Positions 43,726 to 52,553 of a stretch of 64,000 nucleotides of DNA are shown piece after piece. The DNA comes from an uncultured Amylibacter sp. (GTDB lineage Bacteria; Pseudomonadota; Alphaproteobacteria; Rhodobacterales; Rhodobacteraceae): positions 1,116,001 through 1,180,000 of the forward strand of contig OY365738.1 in assembly GCA_959347345.1 (NCBI GenBank), in the 5' to 3' direction. The position numbers and the translations under genes were made by a program. Under the pieces are notes generated by a model. The model was given only the letters and a program-made list of their open reading frames with translations. It did no database searches and was not told where the DNA came from. Within the stretch, counting starts at the first letter, position 1. Each line of letters opens with the position of its first letter.

Positions 43726-43741
43726 CTTTTAGTGGAAAAAT

Positions 43742-44224
43742 ATGTTAAACGGCGGGATGATTCGTGTGAAAATCCCCTGTTTTATGAAAAATACGCCAAA
43801 GGACGCGATGCTTTGGGGCGTGTTTTTATGCATGGTTTTTGTGGGGCTTGGCATGAACGCGGGTTTCGCGCAAACCATCAGGGATGATAACGGCAATATT
43901 TTCCGCCCGAAATCACGCCCTGCGGATATGATTTTACCCGAATATATTCCATCCGTAAAGGCCGTTGAGCCCACGGCGACTGGCGAAGATCCGCAATCCA
44001 TAACGACTATTATCCCAACGATTTTTGCCAAAGATAAGCTGAGCCTTGTTGGGATTTTCGGACGCGAGGGTGCCTATCGCGCGTTATTCCGCACCCCCTT
44101 TGGGCGGTATATCCGCGTTAAGGTCGGGCAGAAAATCAGCGGCTGGCAGGTTGTGAAAATAGAACCAGCCAGCGTGGTTTTGGAGAAAAAAGATAGGGTT
44201 GAGGTTTTGGAGATACAACCGTAG
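43742..44224 (+). CDS. Hypothetical exported protein with a GspC/PilP-like C-terminal domain
   Basis: A 160-residue protein with an N-terminal hydrophobic segment (LWGVFLCMVFVGLGMNAG) that may be a signal peptide or anchor. A linker of about 50 residues follows, then a compact strand-rich domain. In that domain LSLVGIFGREGAYRALF, GRYIRVKVGQKISGWQV and SVVLEKKDRVEVL resemble the HR domain of GspC/PilP periplasmic adaptors. No secretion or pilus genes are nearby. The domain call is by pattern only. Confidence 0.6.
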   Translation: MLNGGMIRVKIPCFMKNTPKDAMLWGVFLCMVFVGLGMNAGFAQTIRDDNGNIFRPKSRPADMILPEYIPSVKAVEPTATGEDPQSITTIIPTIFAKDKLSLVGIFGREGAYRALFRTPFGRYIRVKVGQKISGWQVVKIEPASVVLEKKDRVEVLEIQP

Positions 44225-44664
44225 TTAGTTGTTAGTTGTTAGTTGTTAGTTGTTAGTTATTAGTTATTAGTGAATGCCCTTCGGGTCTTCGTCATCGCTT
44301 ACGCGAGTGCCGACCAGCATGGTCTTTTGTGCGTAGCCCCCGCTTTGCGGGAGCATGCCAAAAGCCCTTTGGTTACAAGACGCTAGGGATTGTCATAAAT
44401 TTACTATCTGGAATAACAAGATTATAGATTGGATTATTTGCAAAGAATACTTGGGAGTTGGCGATAGGCAATTTCTAAATTTATTTAGGCTTGGCAAAAG
44501 ATGCTCGGACAGGCTGGGGTGGGCGGGCGGGCAACCGAAGATCGAGGGCGCAACAAAAAACCTCTATCCCTAATCACAAATAACGAACCCCTAATCTCTA
44601 ATAACTAATAACTAATAACTAATAACTAATAACTAATAACTAACAACTAACAACTAACAACTAA
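44222..44664. repeat. Heptamer-bracketed module 7 with interspersed repeat copy F
   Basis: The gap lies between the convergent ends of the 43742 gene and mgtE. The left array (44222-44272) is TTAGTTG/TTAGTTA units, the right (about 44593-44664) TAACTAA/TAACAAC units. Copy F (about 44273-44575) has the same orientation and nearly the same content as copy A. It includes CCCTTCGGGTCTTCG, GACCAGCATGGTC, the GTGCGTAGCCCCCGC hairpin, TACTATCTGGAATAACAAG and the TAAATTTATTTAGGCTTGGC core. Confidence 0.85.
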
Positions 44665-46016
44665 AGCAAAATCCACCCCGCCAGTGCCAAAAACACCAAA
44701 AACCCAATAATATCCGTAATCGTCGTCACAAACACCGCCGAAGCCAACGCAGGATCCAGCCCGAACTTATCCAAGCCCAAAGGCACCAATATCCCACACA
44801 CTCCCGCGACCAACATATTAAAAACCATCGCCAATCCCAGCACCACTCCCAACAGTCCAGATTGATACCACACCATCCCAATCGCCCCGATTATCACGGC
44901 AAAAATCAGCCCGTTTAACAACCCCACCATCACTTCACGCCGAATAATCCGCAACGCATTGGCCGCCGTCAAATCCTTTGTCGCCAAGGCACGCACGGCT
45001 ATCGTCAAGGTCTGCGTCCCAGCATTCCCGCCCATAGAGGTAATAATCGGCATTAAAACCGCCAGCGCGACAATCGCCTCTATCACATCGGCAAACTGGG
45101 CAATCACCAGCGACGCAAGGATAGCCGTAATCAAATTCACCCCCAGCCACGGAAACCGCAGGCGAGTCGTGCTGATAATCGTATCCGTCAGGTTTTCATC
45201 GCCCAAGCCCGCCAGAAATTTTATATCCTGCTCGGTTTGTTCGGACAAAGCCTCCATCGCGTCATCCATCGTGATAATCCCAATCAGATGATTATGCCGA
45301 TTAACCACGGGCGCGGACATCATATTATACTGGTTGAAAGCATAGGCTGTGTCCTCTTGGCTCTGCCTTGCGGTGATGGTGTGAAAGCTCTCATCCATCA
45401 AATCCTCCAGCAAAATATCGCGGGTATTAGAGGTCAAACTATGCAGGGGAACTTTGCCAATCGGCTGTCCCTTTTTATTAACAATCATAATATCGTAGAA
45501 CCGTTTGGGCAGTTTTTCACTGGTACGCAGGTAATCAATCACATCACCAACACTCCAGTTTGGCGGGGCTTTCACCAGCTCTCGCTGCATTAAACGCCCA
45601 GCCGTGCCTTCCGGATATTGCAGGGCATCGCGGATGGCGCGGATATCCTCTGGTTTTTGTAAGGATGCCAAAATGCGGTCTTGGTCGGATTCTGGCATTT
45701 CCTCGGTTAGATAAACCAGGTCGTCTGTTTGCAACTGGTTTAACCCGTCCGCGATTAAATCGCTGGGCAAGGCTTGCAATAATTCCACGCTGATGGAGTC
45801 TTCCAGTTCAACGAAGACTTTCGCGTCTATGGTCGCGCCCCATAGGGTGAAAAAGCCGAGCCTCTGCCCCGCGTCAATTTGTTCAATCAAATCGGCAATA
45901 TCGGCGGAATGCATCGGTTCCAGCAGAGCCAGCAAAGCGGGTTGGTCTTTGCCATCCACGGCGGTCAGAACGGCGGCGATAAGGTCTGCGCCTATTTCAT
46001 ATTTATCTTGTTCCAT
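44661..46016 (-). CDS. mgtE: Magnesium transporter MgtE
   Basis: A Mg2+ channel/transporter of 451 residues. The N-terminal helical MgtE_N domain (LLEPMHSADIADLIEQID) and two CBS domains (about 140-260, with MSAPVVNRHNHLIGIITMDD) sense cytoplasmic Mg. Five membrane helices make the pore: WLGVNLITAILASLVIAQF, LMPIITSMGGNAGTQTLTIA and IGFLVFLALAGWILL are visible. The MGGNAGTQT segment is the family signature. It shares its strand with the SPOR gene, whose stop lies 23 bp upstream. Confidence 0.95.
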   Translation of the reverse strand: MEQDKYEIGADLIAAVLTAVDGKDQPALLALLEPMHSADIADLIEQIDAGQRLGFFTLWGATIDAKVFVELEDSISVELLQALPSDLIADGLNQLQTDDLVYLTEEMPESDQDRILASLQKPEDIRAIRDALQYPEGTAGRLMQRELVKAPPNWSVGDVIDYLRTSEKLPKRFYDIMIVNKKGQPIGKVPLHSLTSNTRDILLEDLMDESFHTITARQSQEDTAYAFNQYNMMSAPVVNRHNHLIGIITMDDAMEALSEQTEQDIKFLAGLGDENLTDTIISTTRLRFPWLGVNLITAILASLVIAQFADVIEAIVALAVLMPIITSMGGNAGTQTLTIAVRALATKDLTAANALRIIRREVMVGLLNGLIFAVIIGAIGMVWYQSGLLGVVLGLAMVFNMLVAGVCGILVPLGLDKFGLDPALASAVFVTTITDIIGFLVFLALAGWILL

Positions 46017-46039
46017 AGGCTATCCACCCTTAACCCCTG

Positions 46040-46966
46040 TTACCCACTATGGCGATTGCGTTTGTAACGTTCGGCGATAATCGTCTGTGTATAGCCCTTG
46101 GCGCGGGCTTGGTGAAACGGTGCTTTCGCGTCCAGAGCCGATGGGAATGGACCGATAATCACGGTAAGAATGTTTCCATCAAGCCCGATTTTCGTGGAAT
46201 AACCGCTTTGTTTGAACCAATCGCGCAGGTTATGTGCCTGCCCTTCGGAATCAAATCCAGTGACGGATACATAAAAGCCAAGCGAAATAAGCCCCGTTGG
46301 AGGGGTGGGTTTTTGGGGTTGGGTGGGTTGTGTTTTGGTTTGCGTATTTTGCTTTTGTGCATCGGCTTTTTGCACTTCACGCAGGACACGCAACGCCTCT
46401 TTACGGTTGCGTTTTTCGGCCTTTGCTTGGATTTTACCATCGGCGCGGGCCTGGGCTTCCGCCCGTTTTTGCGCCGCCCGTTGTTCGCGTAAATCAGCGC
46501 GAGCCGTGGCGACCTCTTTGGCAGAAAGCGCGGCGATAATCCTCTGTTCTTCACGCGCACGCTGGCGCAATTCGCGTTTTGAAATGGGCGCGGTGGTGGT
46601 TTGTGCTGTTTGCACGGGCTTGGGTTTGGGCGCAAAAGTCGGGGTTAGGCGGTCATCGCACAGTGGCTCGCGATTGCGCGACACCCGCGGCACCCACACG
46701 ATATTACCGCCATAACCCGCCCGCAGAAACACGCAATGATTGTTATCAATGAATTGCGCACCCGTGTAGGAAAGCGGGGGCAGGTTAATCGGGGCGCGGG
46801 AGTTTTGGGAGTTGGACTGCCCCCAAGCCGTCCCGTTAAGGGCGAATATACAGGTTATCAAAACGCCAAGCCGAACCAGTACGCGGCGCGGGTGCGCTGG
46901 TGAAATCGGGCTTATCGGTTTGGTTGGATTTATCGGTTTCATTATGAAGGTCATTGCGGAGGTCAC
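46040..46966 (-). CDS. SPOR-domain protein
   Basis: A 308-residue protein with an N-terminal hydrophobic segment (VLVRLGVLITCIFALNGTAW). A highly charged Arg/Lys/Glu/Ala helix follows (about 130-205, with EEQRIIAALSAKEVATARAD), probably a coiled coil. After a Pro/Gln-rich linker comes a C-terminal SPOR domain (SLGFYVSVTGFDS, LTVIIGPFPSALDAK). SPOR domains bind denuded septal peptidoglycan, so a role at division is plausible. The exact start is uncertain; several Met codons lie in the first ten residues. Confidence 0.85.
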   Translation of the reverse strand: MTSAMTFIMKPINPTKPISPISPAHPRRVLVRLGVLITCIFALNGTAWGQSNSQNSRAPINLPPLSYTGAQFIDNNHCVFLRAGYGGNIVWVPRVSRNREPLCDDRLTPTFAPKPKPVQTAQTTTAPISKRELRQRAREEQRIIAALSAKEVATARADLREQRAAQKRAEAQARADGKIQAKAEKRNRKEALRVLREVQKADAQKQNTQTKTQPTQPQKPTPPTGLISLGFYVSVTGFDSEGQAHNLRDWFKQSGYSTKIGLDGNILTVIIGPFPSALDAKAPFHQARAKGYTQTIIAERYKRNRHSG

Positions 46967-47064
46967 TGTGAGTTTTATTATTGGGGGTGGTTTTTTTTAA
47001 TTGAACACGCGCAGGTGTTTATGTCTCGGAGGAAAGGGTCGGTGAGGGTCGTTTTATATCTGCC

Positions 47065-47697
47065 TTAAGGAATTATAATACTGTTTTGCATTTTTTCTAT
47101 TATAGGTTCAAGTAAAAACGCAGTTTTTTCCTCAAACGATAAAGTCAGTGTAAGTGAGTTCTTCCCATCTAACAATCTTACCATTCTAACTTTAAAAAAG
47201 CTCTCCTTATTAACCGCAGATGTCCGCCGATAGCTAGACACGAGAAAAACCTTATTTCTAATTTTTACCTTACGAGTTCCATACCAATGTGTAACCATTA
47301 AACCAGAACGCTTGAGACCATCAGAAATCGATTGATTGATTGCCTCGTCAAATTCATTTAGACCATAATCATCAAGTTCTAATACGTCTTTTTGATAAAA
47401 ATCCATATCAGGATAGATATTCACATTAGTTATCCCAATAGTAACATTATCTTGGTTGTATAAATTTGCCGCGAAGGACATATTAGCATCAGCAGGTAAT
47501 TGCAACCTACTTGCCGTTGAAGCCTCTAATGTTATTCTAGAACTTTGGTCAAGAGCTTGCCAATTTCTAGGAACTTGTATAGATATTCCATTATGTAAAT
47601 TAACTGTTACAAATAAATTTTCTGCATTGGCTACATTTTTAACCTCACCAAAAGTAAGCAAAAAAACAGCCATCATTATCGTAAAAAACTTTTTCAT
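47065..47697 (-). CDS. Hypothetical exported protein (210 aa)
   Basis: Not recognised. A clear signal peptide (FFTIMMAVFLLTFGEV, cleavage near NVANA-EN) precedes a strand-rich domain of about 185 residues with ISIQVPRNWQALDQSSR near its start. That start is reminiscent of PsbP-like or DUF1795-type folds, which often begin with a pattern of this kind. The gene is AT-rich relative to its neighbours and stands alone, divergent from a small membrane gene at 47832. Confidence 0.7.
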   Translation of the reverse strand: MKKFFTIMMAVFLLTFGEVKNVANAENLFVTVNLHNGISIQVPRNWQALDQSSRITLEASTASRLQLPADANMSFAANLYNQDNVTIGITNVNIYPDMDFYQKDVLELDDYGLNEFDEAINQSISDGLKRSGLMVTHWYGTRKVKIRNKVFLVSSYRRTSAVNKESFFKVRMVRLLDGKNSLTLTLSFEEKTAFLLEPIIEKMQNSIIIP

Positions 47698-47831
47698 ATT
47701 TCTATTTACTCCATAAACACATTAAAAACAAGTTTTATAATTCTTTTTCAAAAAATGATACAATAATGATTGAATTTTCATAAAACATCTACTAATAGAC
47801 TGCATCCAACTTTAACTATAAGGACAAAATA

Positions 47832-48062
47832 ATGGAACAAAACACAAACAATAAAATTCAAACAGGCAAATCATGGGCAAAAATAGTTGCCATTTTCTTT
47901 GCCGTATCTATATTAATAAGGCTTGCTTTTCTTCTTACTGGAAATCCTATTAATATAGATGCTGTTGCTGCCTTACTTGTGGGTGGGACGATTTGGGGGG
48001 GCATTATATGTTTAATAGCATTTGGTATTGGCTATCTTTTTGCACCTAAAAACAAAAACTAA
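47832..48062 (+). CDS. Small two-helix membrane protein (76 aa)
   Basis: Not recognised. Two hydrophobic segments, AKIVAIFFAVSILIRLAFLL and LLVGGTIWGGIICLIAFGIG, lie between short polar ends. A ribosome site (ATAAGGACAAAATA) precedes the ATG. It is AT-rich and lies beside the exported gene at 47065, divergent to it. The two may be an accessory insertion between the SPOR gene and prpE. Confidence 0.6.
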   Translation: MEQNTNNKIQTGKSWAKIVAIFFAVSILIRLAFLLTGNPINIDAVAALLVGGTIWGGIICLIAFGIGYLFAPKNKN

Positions 48063-48123
48063 TCACTAACAACTAATCACTAATAACTAACAACTAACAA
48101 CTAACAACTAATCACTAATCGCT
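48058..48123. repeat. Unpaired TAACTAA-type heptamer array
   Basis: Nine to ten heptamers (TAATCAC, TAACAAC, TAATAAC variants) run from the stop codon of the small membrane gene into the 3' end of prpE. Unlike the other right-hand arrays, no inverted left array was seen upstream. Confidence 0.75.
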
Positions 48124-49994
48124 AACACCGCCACCCTAATCTCCTCCAAAATCGCGGGGTCATCAATCGTCGCGGGCATAGACCATTCGCTCCCTTGGGC
48201 AATCCCCGCCATAATCCCCCGCAATATCTTACCTGACCGAGTCTTCGGCAACCGCTCAATAACCACCGCCTTTTTAAACGCCGCAACTGGCCCAATATGA
48301 TTGCGCACCCGCGCCACACATTCGGCAATAATATCCTCATGCGCACGAGTAACCCCCGCATTCAAACACACGAAACCCAAGGGCAACTGCCCCTTTAACG
48401 CATCCTCCACCCCTACCACGGCGCACTCGGCAACGTCTGGATGGGCGGCCAAAACCTCCTCCATCTGCCCAGTCGATAGCCTATGCCCCGCGACATTGAT
48501 AACATCGTCCGTCCGCGCCATAATATACAGATAGCCATCGGCATCCACATACCCCGCATCCCCCGTTTCATAATACCCGTCAAACCGCGACAAATACGCC
48601 TGCACATACCGTGCATCCGCGTTCCAGAGCGTCGGCAGAGTCCCAGGTGGCAGGGGCAGTTTTATCGCCACCGCACCCAGTTCATTGACGGCGCATTGAC
48701 CGCCCTCGCTGTCCAAAATCTGCACATCATAGCCCGGCATTGCCACGCTGGGCGAGCCTATTTTTATCGGCAGAAACTCTATCCCCACGGGGTTGGCGGC
48801 TATGGCAAATCCAGTCTCCGTCTGCCACCAATGGTCAATCACAGGCACTCCCATATGGGTTTGCGCCCATTCAATCGTATCAGGGTCGGCGCGTTCGCCC
48901 GCCAGATAAAGCCCGCGAAGGCACGAAATATCGTAATCCTTTAACAACTCCGCCTTTGGGTCGGCGCGTTTAATCGCGCGGAACGCGGTTGGCGCGGTGA
49001 ACAACACAGACACATCATATTCCTGAATAATCCGCCAGAAAGTCCCCGCGTCTGGGGTGCCGATTGGTTTGCCCTCAAAGACTATCGTCGCATTGCCGTG
49101 GATAAGCGGCGCATAGCAAATGTAGCTATGCCCAACCACCCAGCCGACATCCGAAGCGGCCCAGAAAACTTCCCCTGGTTCCACATTATAGATGCTTTTC
49201 ATCGTCCAGTGGAGCGAGACCAAATGCCCGCCATTCGGGCGAATAACCCCCTTTGGCTGCCCCGTCGTGCCAGAGGTATAAAGGATATAAAGCGGGTCTG
49301 ACCCCTTCACCGCCACGCATTCGGCAGGCGGGCAATCGGCTTGGAAATCATGCCAATCCAAATCGCGGGGTTTGATTAAATCGCAGGGTTGCTGGGGACG
49401 TTGCAAAATCACGCAGAAATCGGGTTTATGAGTCGCCAATTCAATCGCGCCATCCAGCAGGGGTTTGTAGGGAATCACCCCGCTCGGCTCTATCCCGCAG
49501 GAGGCCGCAATAATAGCCTTTGGCGTGGCATCATCAATCCGCACTGCCAGTTCCTTCGCGGCAAACCCGCCGAAAACAACCGAATGAATCGCGCCAATCC
49601 GCGCACATGCCAGCATAGCCATCACGGATTGCGCAACCATGGGCATGTAAATGAGGACTCGGTCGCCTTTTTTAACGCCCTGCGCTTGCAGACCGCCCGC
49701 CAATTGCGCACATAAATCGCGCATCTGACGGTAGGTGTATTTTTCCTTGGTATCCGTGATTGGGCTATCGTAGTAAAGCGCGATTTGGTCACCGCGACCC
49801 GATTCCACATGGCGGTCAAGCGCGTTATAGCAGGTATTAACCTCGCCATCCGCGTACCATTGGTAGAAGGGTGCGTTTTCGTCAAACAAGGCTTTGCTGG
49901 GTGGTTTTATCCAGTCAATCGCGCGGGCGGCATTCATCCAGAAGGCCTCTGGGTCGGTTTGCCAGCTTTTGTAAATATCGGCGTAGGGGGGCAT
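48108..49994 (-). CDS. prpE: Propionyl-CoA synthetase (acyl-CoA synthetase, PrpE type)
   Basis: Activates propionate with ATP and CoA. The 628 residues are an ANL-family enzyme with the P-loop-like LYILYTSGTTGQPKGVIRPN and VFWAASDVGWVVGHSYI. WWQTETGFAIAANP, YYETGDAGYVDADGYLYI and the catalytic Lys in RLPKTRSGKILRG also show. The start (YADIYKSWQTDPEAFW) and the VGWVVGHSY form are typical of PrpE rather than acetyl-CoA synthetase. It lies next to mcmA and the pcc genes on the same strand, forming a propionate-to-succinyl-CoA route. Confidence 0.9.
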   Translation of the reverse strand: MPPYADIYKSWQTDPEAFWMNAARAIDWIKPPSKALFDENAPFYQWYADGEVNTCYNALDRHVESGRGDQIALYYDSPITDTKEKYTYRQMRDLCAQLAGGLQAQGVKKGDRVLIYMPMVAQSVMAMLACARIGAIHSVVFGGFAAKELAVRIDDATPKAIIAASCGIEPSGVIPYKPLLDGAIELATHKPDFCVILQRPQQPCDLIKPRDLDWHDFQADCPPAECVAVKGSDPLYILYTSGTTGQPKGVIRPNGGHLVSLHWTMKSIYNVEPGEVFWAASDVGWVVGHSYICYAPLIHGNATIVFEGKPIGTPDAGTFWRIIQEYDVSVLFTAPTAFRAIKRADPKAELLKDYDISCLRGLYLAGERADPDTIEWAQTHMGVPVIDHWWQTETGFAIAANPVGIEFLPIKIGSPSVAMPGYDVQILDSEGGQCAVNELGAVAIKLPLPPGTLPTLWNADARYVQAYLSRFDGYYETGDAGYVDADGYLYIMARTDDVINVAGHRLSTGQMEEVLAAHPDVAECAVVGVEDALKGQLPLGFVCLNAGVTRAHEDIIAECVARVRNHIGPVAAFKKAVVIERLPKTRSGKILRGIMAGIAQGSEWSMPATIDDPAILEEIRVAVLAISD

Positions 49995-50075
49995 GTGGGG
50001 GAGTGTCCTTGAGTTAAGCTATTGGTTATATTTGCAGAGGTTTGCAGAGTTTGGGTGGAGAGTCAAGGTTCGTTG

Positions 50076-52205
50076 TTATCCCTTAATCTTCAAAAGCCCC
50101 AACACCTCCCGTGCCGCGTCCACGATATTCGTGCCAGGTCCAAAAATCGCCCGCACCCCGCATTGGCGCAAATAATTATAATCATCGGGGGGAATAACAC
50201 CGCCACAAATCACGATAATATCCTCGCCACCTTTGTCCTTTAACGCGTGAATCAGCTCTGGCGCAAGGCTGGCATGAGCGGCCGCTTGGGACGAAATCCC
50301 AACGACTTGGACACGCGAAGCAATAGCCTCCTCGGCCGCCTCAACAGGGGTTTGAAACAACGGCCCCATAACCACATCAAACCCTATATCAGCAAAGGCA
50401 GAGGCAATAACTTTACCGCCCCTATCATGCCCATCCTGCCCCAGTTTCACCACCATCATACGCGGGCTCGCCCCGCCATTTTTATCAGCAAAATCACGGA
50501 CAGCCCCCTGCAACGCGGCAAAATCCGCGTCATCCTTATAGGCCGCACCATAGACCCCAGACACGGTTTCAACCTCCGCCTTATGGCGACCGAAAACCGC
50601 ACCCATAGCGTCCGATATCTCACCCAAAGTCGCCCTTGCCCGTGCCGCCTCCACTGCCAATTCCAGCAGATTTGCATCGCCCTCTGCCCCTTTTTGCAAA
50701 GCCACCAACGCCGCATCCACCCGCGTTGAATCGCGGGTTTTGCGCAATTCCGCCAGTGCCGCGATTTGCCCAGCCCGCACCGCCACATTATCAATCTGGC
50801 GCACCTCTATCGGGTCTTCGTGTTCCATTTTAAACTTATTCACACCGACAATCACATCCTCGCCTCGGTCAATCCGAGCCTGTTTTTGCGCGGCGGCGGT
50901 TTCAATCCGCGCCTTTGGCATACCGCTCTGAACCGCCTTTGTCATCCCGCCCAAATCATCAATTTCACAGATTAAATCCCACGCTTTATCGGCCAATTCC
51001 GCCGTCAAATGCTCCACATAATACGACCCCGCCAAGGGGTCAATTACATTGGTAATACCCGTTTCATGCTGCAAAATTAACTGCGTATTTCGTGCCAACC
51101 GCGCGGCCGCGTCCGTGGGCAGGGCTATCGCCTCATCATAACTATTCGTGTGCAGGGATTGCGTCCCGCCCAGCACCGCCGACAACGCCTCATACGCCGT
51201 ACGGATAGCGTTATTGAGCGGGTCTTGCTCCTGCAAAGACACGCCACTGGTCTGACAATGGGTGCGCAAAAGGCAGGATTTTTCATCCAAAGGGGCGAAT
51301 TCTTTCATAATCCGATACCACAAAACTCGAGCCGCACGGAGTTTCGCCGTTTCCATAAAAAAGTTCATCCCAATAGCAAAGAAAAACGACAATCGCGGGG
51401 CGAAATCGTCCACTTTTAACCCTGCATCCAGCGCACATTTCACGTATTCCTTGCCGTCCGCCAAGGTGAACGCCAGCTCTTGCGCCAAATTCGCGCCTGC
51501 CTCATGAATATGATAGCCACTGATGGAAATAGAGTTGAATTTGGGCATATTCGCGGTGGCAAAACGAATGATGTCAGAGACAATCCGCATGCTCGGCGCG
51601 GGCGGGTAGATATAGGTATTGCGCACCATGAACTCTTTCAAAATATCGTTTTGAATCGTGCCAGATAGGGCGGAAATATCCACGTTTTGCTCTTCCCCAG
51701 CGACTATGAAATTCGCCAGAATGGGGATGACCGCGCCGTTCATCGTCATGGAAACGCTGATTTTATCAAGCGGGATTTGGTCGAATAGAATCTTCATATC
51801 TTCCACGCTGTCAATGGCTACACCCGCTTTGCCAACATCGCCAGCGACACGCGGATGGTCGGAATCATAGCCGCGGTGGGTTGCCAAATCAAAGGCAACC
51901 GACACACCCTGTTGCCCTGCTGCCAAGCCTTTTTTATAGAAATCGTTGCTTTCTTTGGCGGTGGAAAAGCCCGCGTATTGGCGGATAGTCCAAGGGCGAC
52001 CCGCGTACATAGTCGCCTTTGGCCCGCGTAAATAAGGCGGGGTTCCGGGCAGGGAATTTAGGTGATTTTCGGGCAAATCATCCGCCGTATAAAGCGGTTT
52101 TATTTTAATATCTTCTGGGGTGTGCCAAGTCAGATCGTCAGGCGTTCTGGTTTTAAGTTCGGCTTTGGCAAGGGTTTGCCAGATTTTGTGCGGGTTATTT
52201 GTCAT
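50076..52205 (-). CDS. mcmA: Methylmalonyl-CoA mutase
   Basis: Coenzyme B12 enzyme that interconverts methylmalonyl-CoA and succinyl-CoA. The 709-residue single-chain form joins a substrate barrel to a C-terminal B12-binding domain. The barrel shows [38 protein letters not shown] and [13 protein letters not shown]. The B12 domain has [11 protein letters not shown] with the cobalt-ligand His593. The usual SxL motif reads SSQ here (Ser639-Gln640). An epimerase gene is not in this window. Confidence 0.93.
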   Translation of the reverse strand: MTNNPHKIWQTLAKAELKTRTPDDLTWHTPEDIKIKPLYTADDLPENHLNSLPGTPPYLRGPKATMYAGRPWTIRQYAGFSTAKESNDFYKKGLAAGQQGVSVAFDLATHRGYDSDHPRVAGDVGKAGVAIDSVEDMKILFDQIPLDKISVSMTMNGAVIPILANFIVAGEEQNVDISALSGTIQNDILKEFMVRNTYIYPPAPSMRIVSDIIRFATANMPKFNSISISGYHIHEAGANLAQELAFTLADGKEYVKCALDAGLKVDDFAPRLSFFFAIGMNFFMETAKLRAARVLWYRIMKEFAPLDEKSCLLRTHCQTSGVSLQEQDPLNNAIRTAYEALSAVLGGTQSLHTNSYDEAIALPTDAAARLARNTQLILQHETGITNVIDPLAGSYYVEHLTAELADKAWDLICEIDDLGGMTKAVQSGMPKARIETAAAQKQARIDRGEDVIVGVNKFKMEHEDPIEVRQIDNVAVRAGQIAALAELRKTRDSTRVDAALVALQKGAEGDANLLELAVEAARARATLGEISDAMGAVFGRHKAEVETVSGVYGAAYKDDADFAALQGAVRDFADKNGGASPRMMVVKLGQDGHDRGGKVIASAFADIGFDVVMGPLFQTPVEAAEEAIASRVQVVGISSQAAAHASLAPELIHALKDKGGEDIIVICGGVIPPDDYNYLRQCGVRAIFGPGTNIVDAAREVLGLLKIKG

Positions 52206-52238
52206 GTTTGCAACTTGGCGGGTTTTTTAGAAAGAGTC

Positions 52239-52553
52239 AATGTTATTAGTTATTAGTTATTAGTTATTAGTTATTAGTGGGGTTGATAGAATTTGGCTTT
52301 TTTCAGTGCCTTTTAATATTACAAAAGCCACCGCAAAAAAGCTTTCATATACAGAGAGCGAAAATTTAGATAAAATCTATCTTTACAAAGAATCTGATGC
52401 ACCCGATAAAAATAAAAAAATATGGATTCTTATTTAATAAAAATTCAATTGCTATTAAAATTAAAAGAAAAACCTGCTAAAAAAGCGAAGGTAAATCATA
52501 GTTCCTACTAAAAACTAATAACTAATAACTAACAACTAACAACTAACAACTAT
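52239..52553. repeat. Heptamer-bracketed module 8 enclosing an AT-rich ORF fragment
   Basis: The gap lies between mcmA and pccA. The left array (52239-52279) is TTAGTTA-type, the right array (about 52515-52553) TAACTAA-type. The cargo is not the interspersed element but about 230 bp of AT-rich DNA with a 50-codon coding-like stretch and no start codon. Confidence 0.75.
52285..52437 (+). pseudogene. Possible C-terminal gene fragment inside module 8
   Basis: A frame of about 50 codons reads DRIWLFSVPFNITKATAKKL, then SYTESENLDKIYLYKES, ending KKIWILI before a TAA. Composition looks protein-like, with regular charge and aromatic spacing. There is no ATG start and the upstream side is a heptamer array. 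It may be the tail of a gene cut off by the array, or chance in AT-rich sequence. Confidence 0.3.

Noticed and set aside
46305..46715. Plus-strand frames opposite the SPOR gene
   Set aside because: They are shadows of a low-complexity Arg/Lys/Ala-rich coding stretch on the minus strand.
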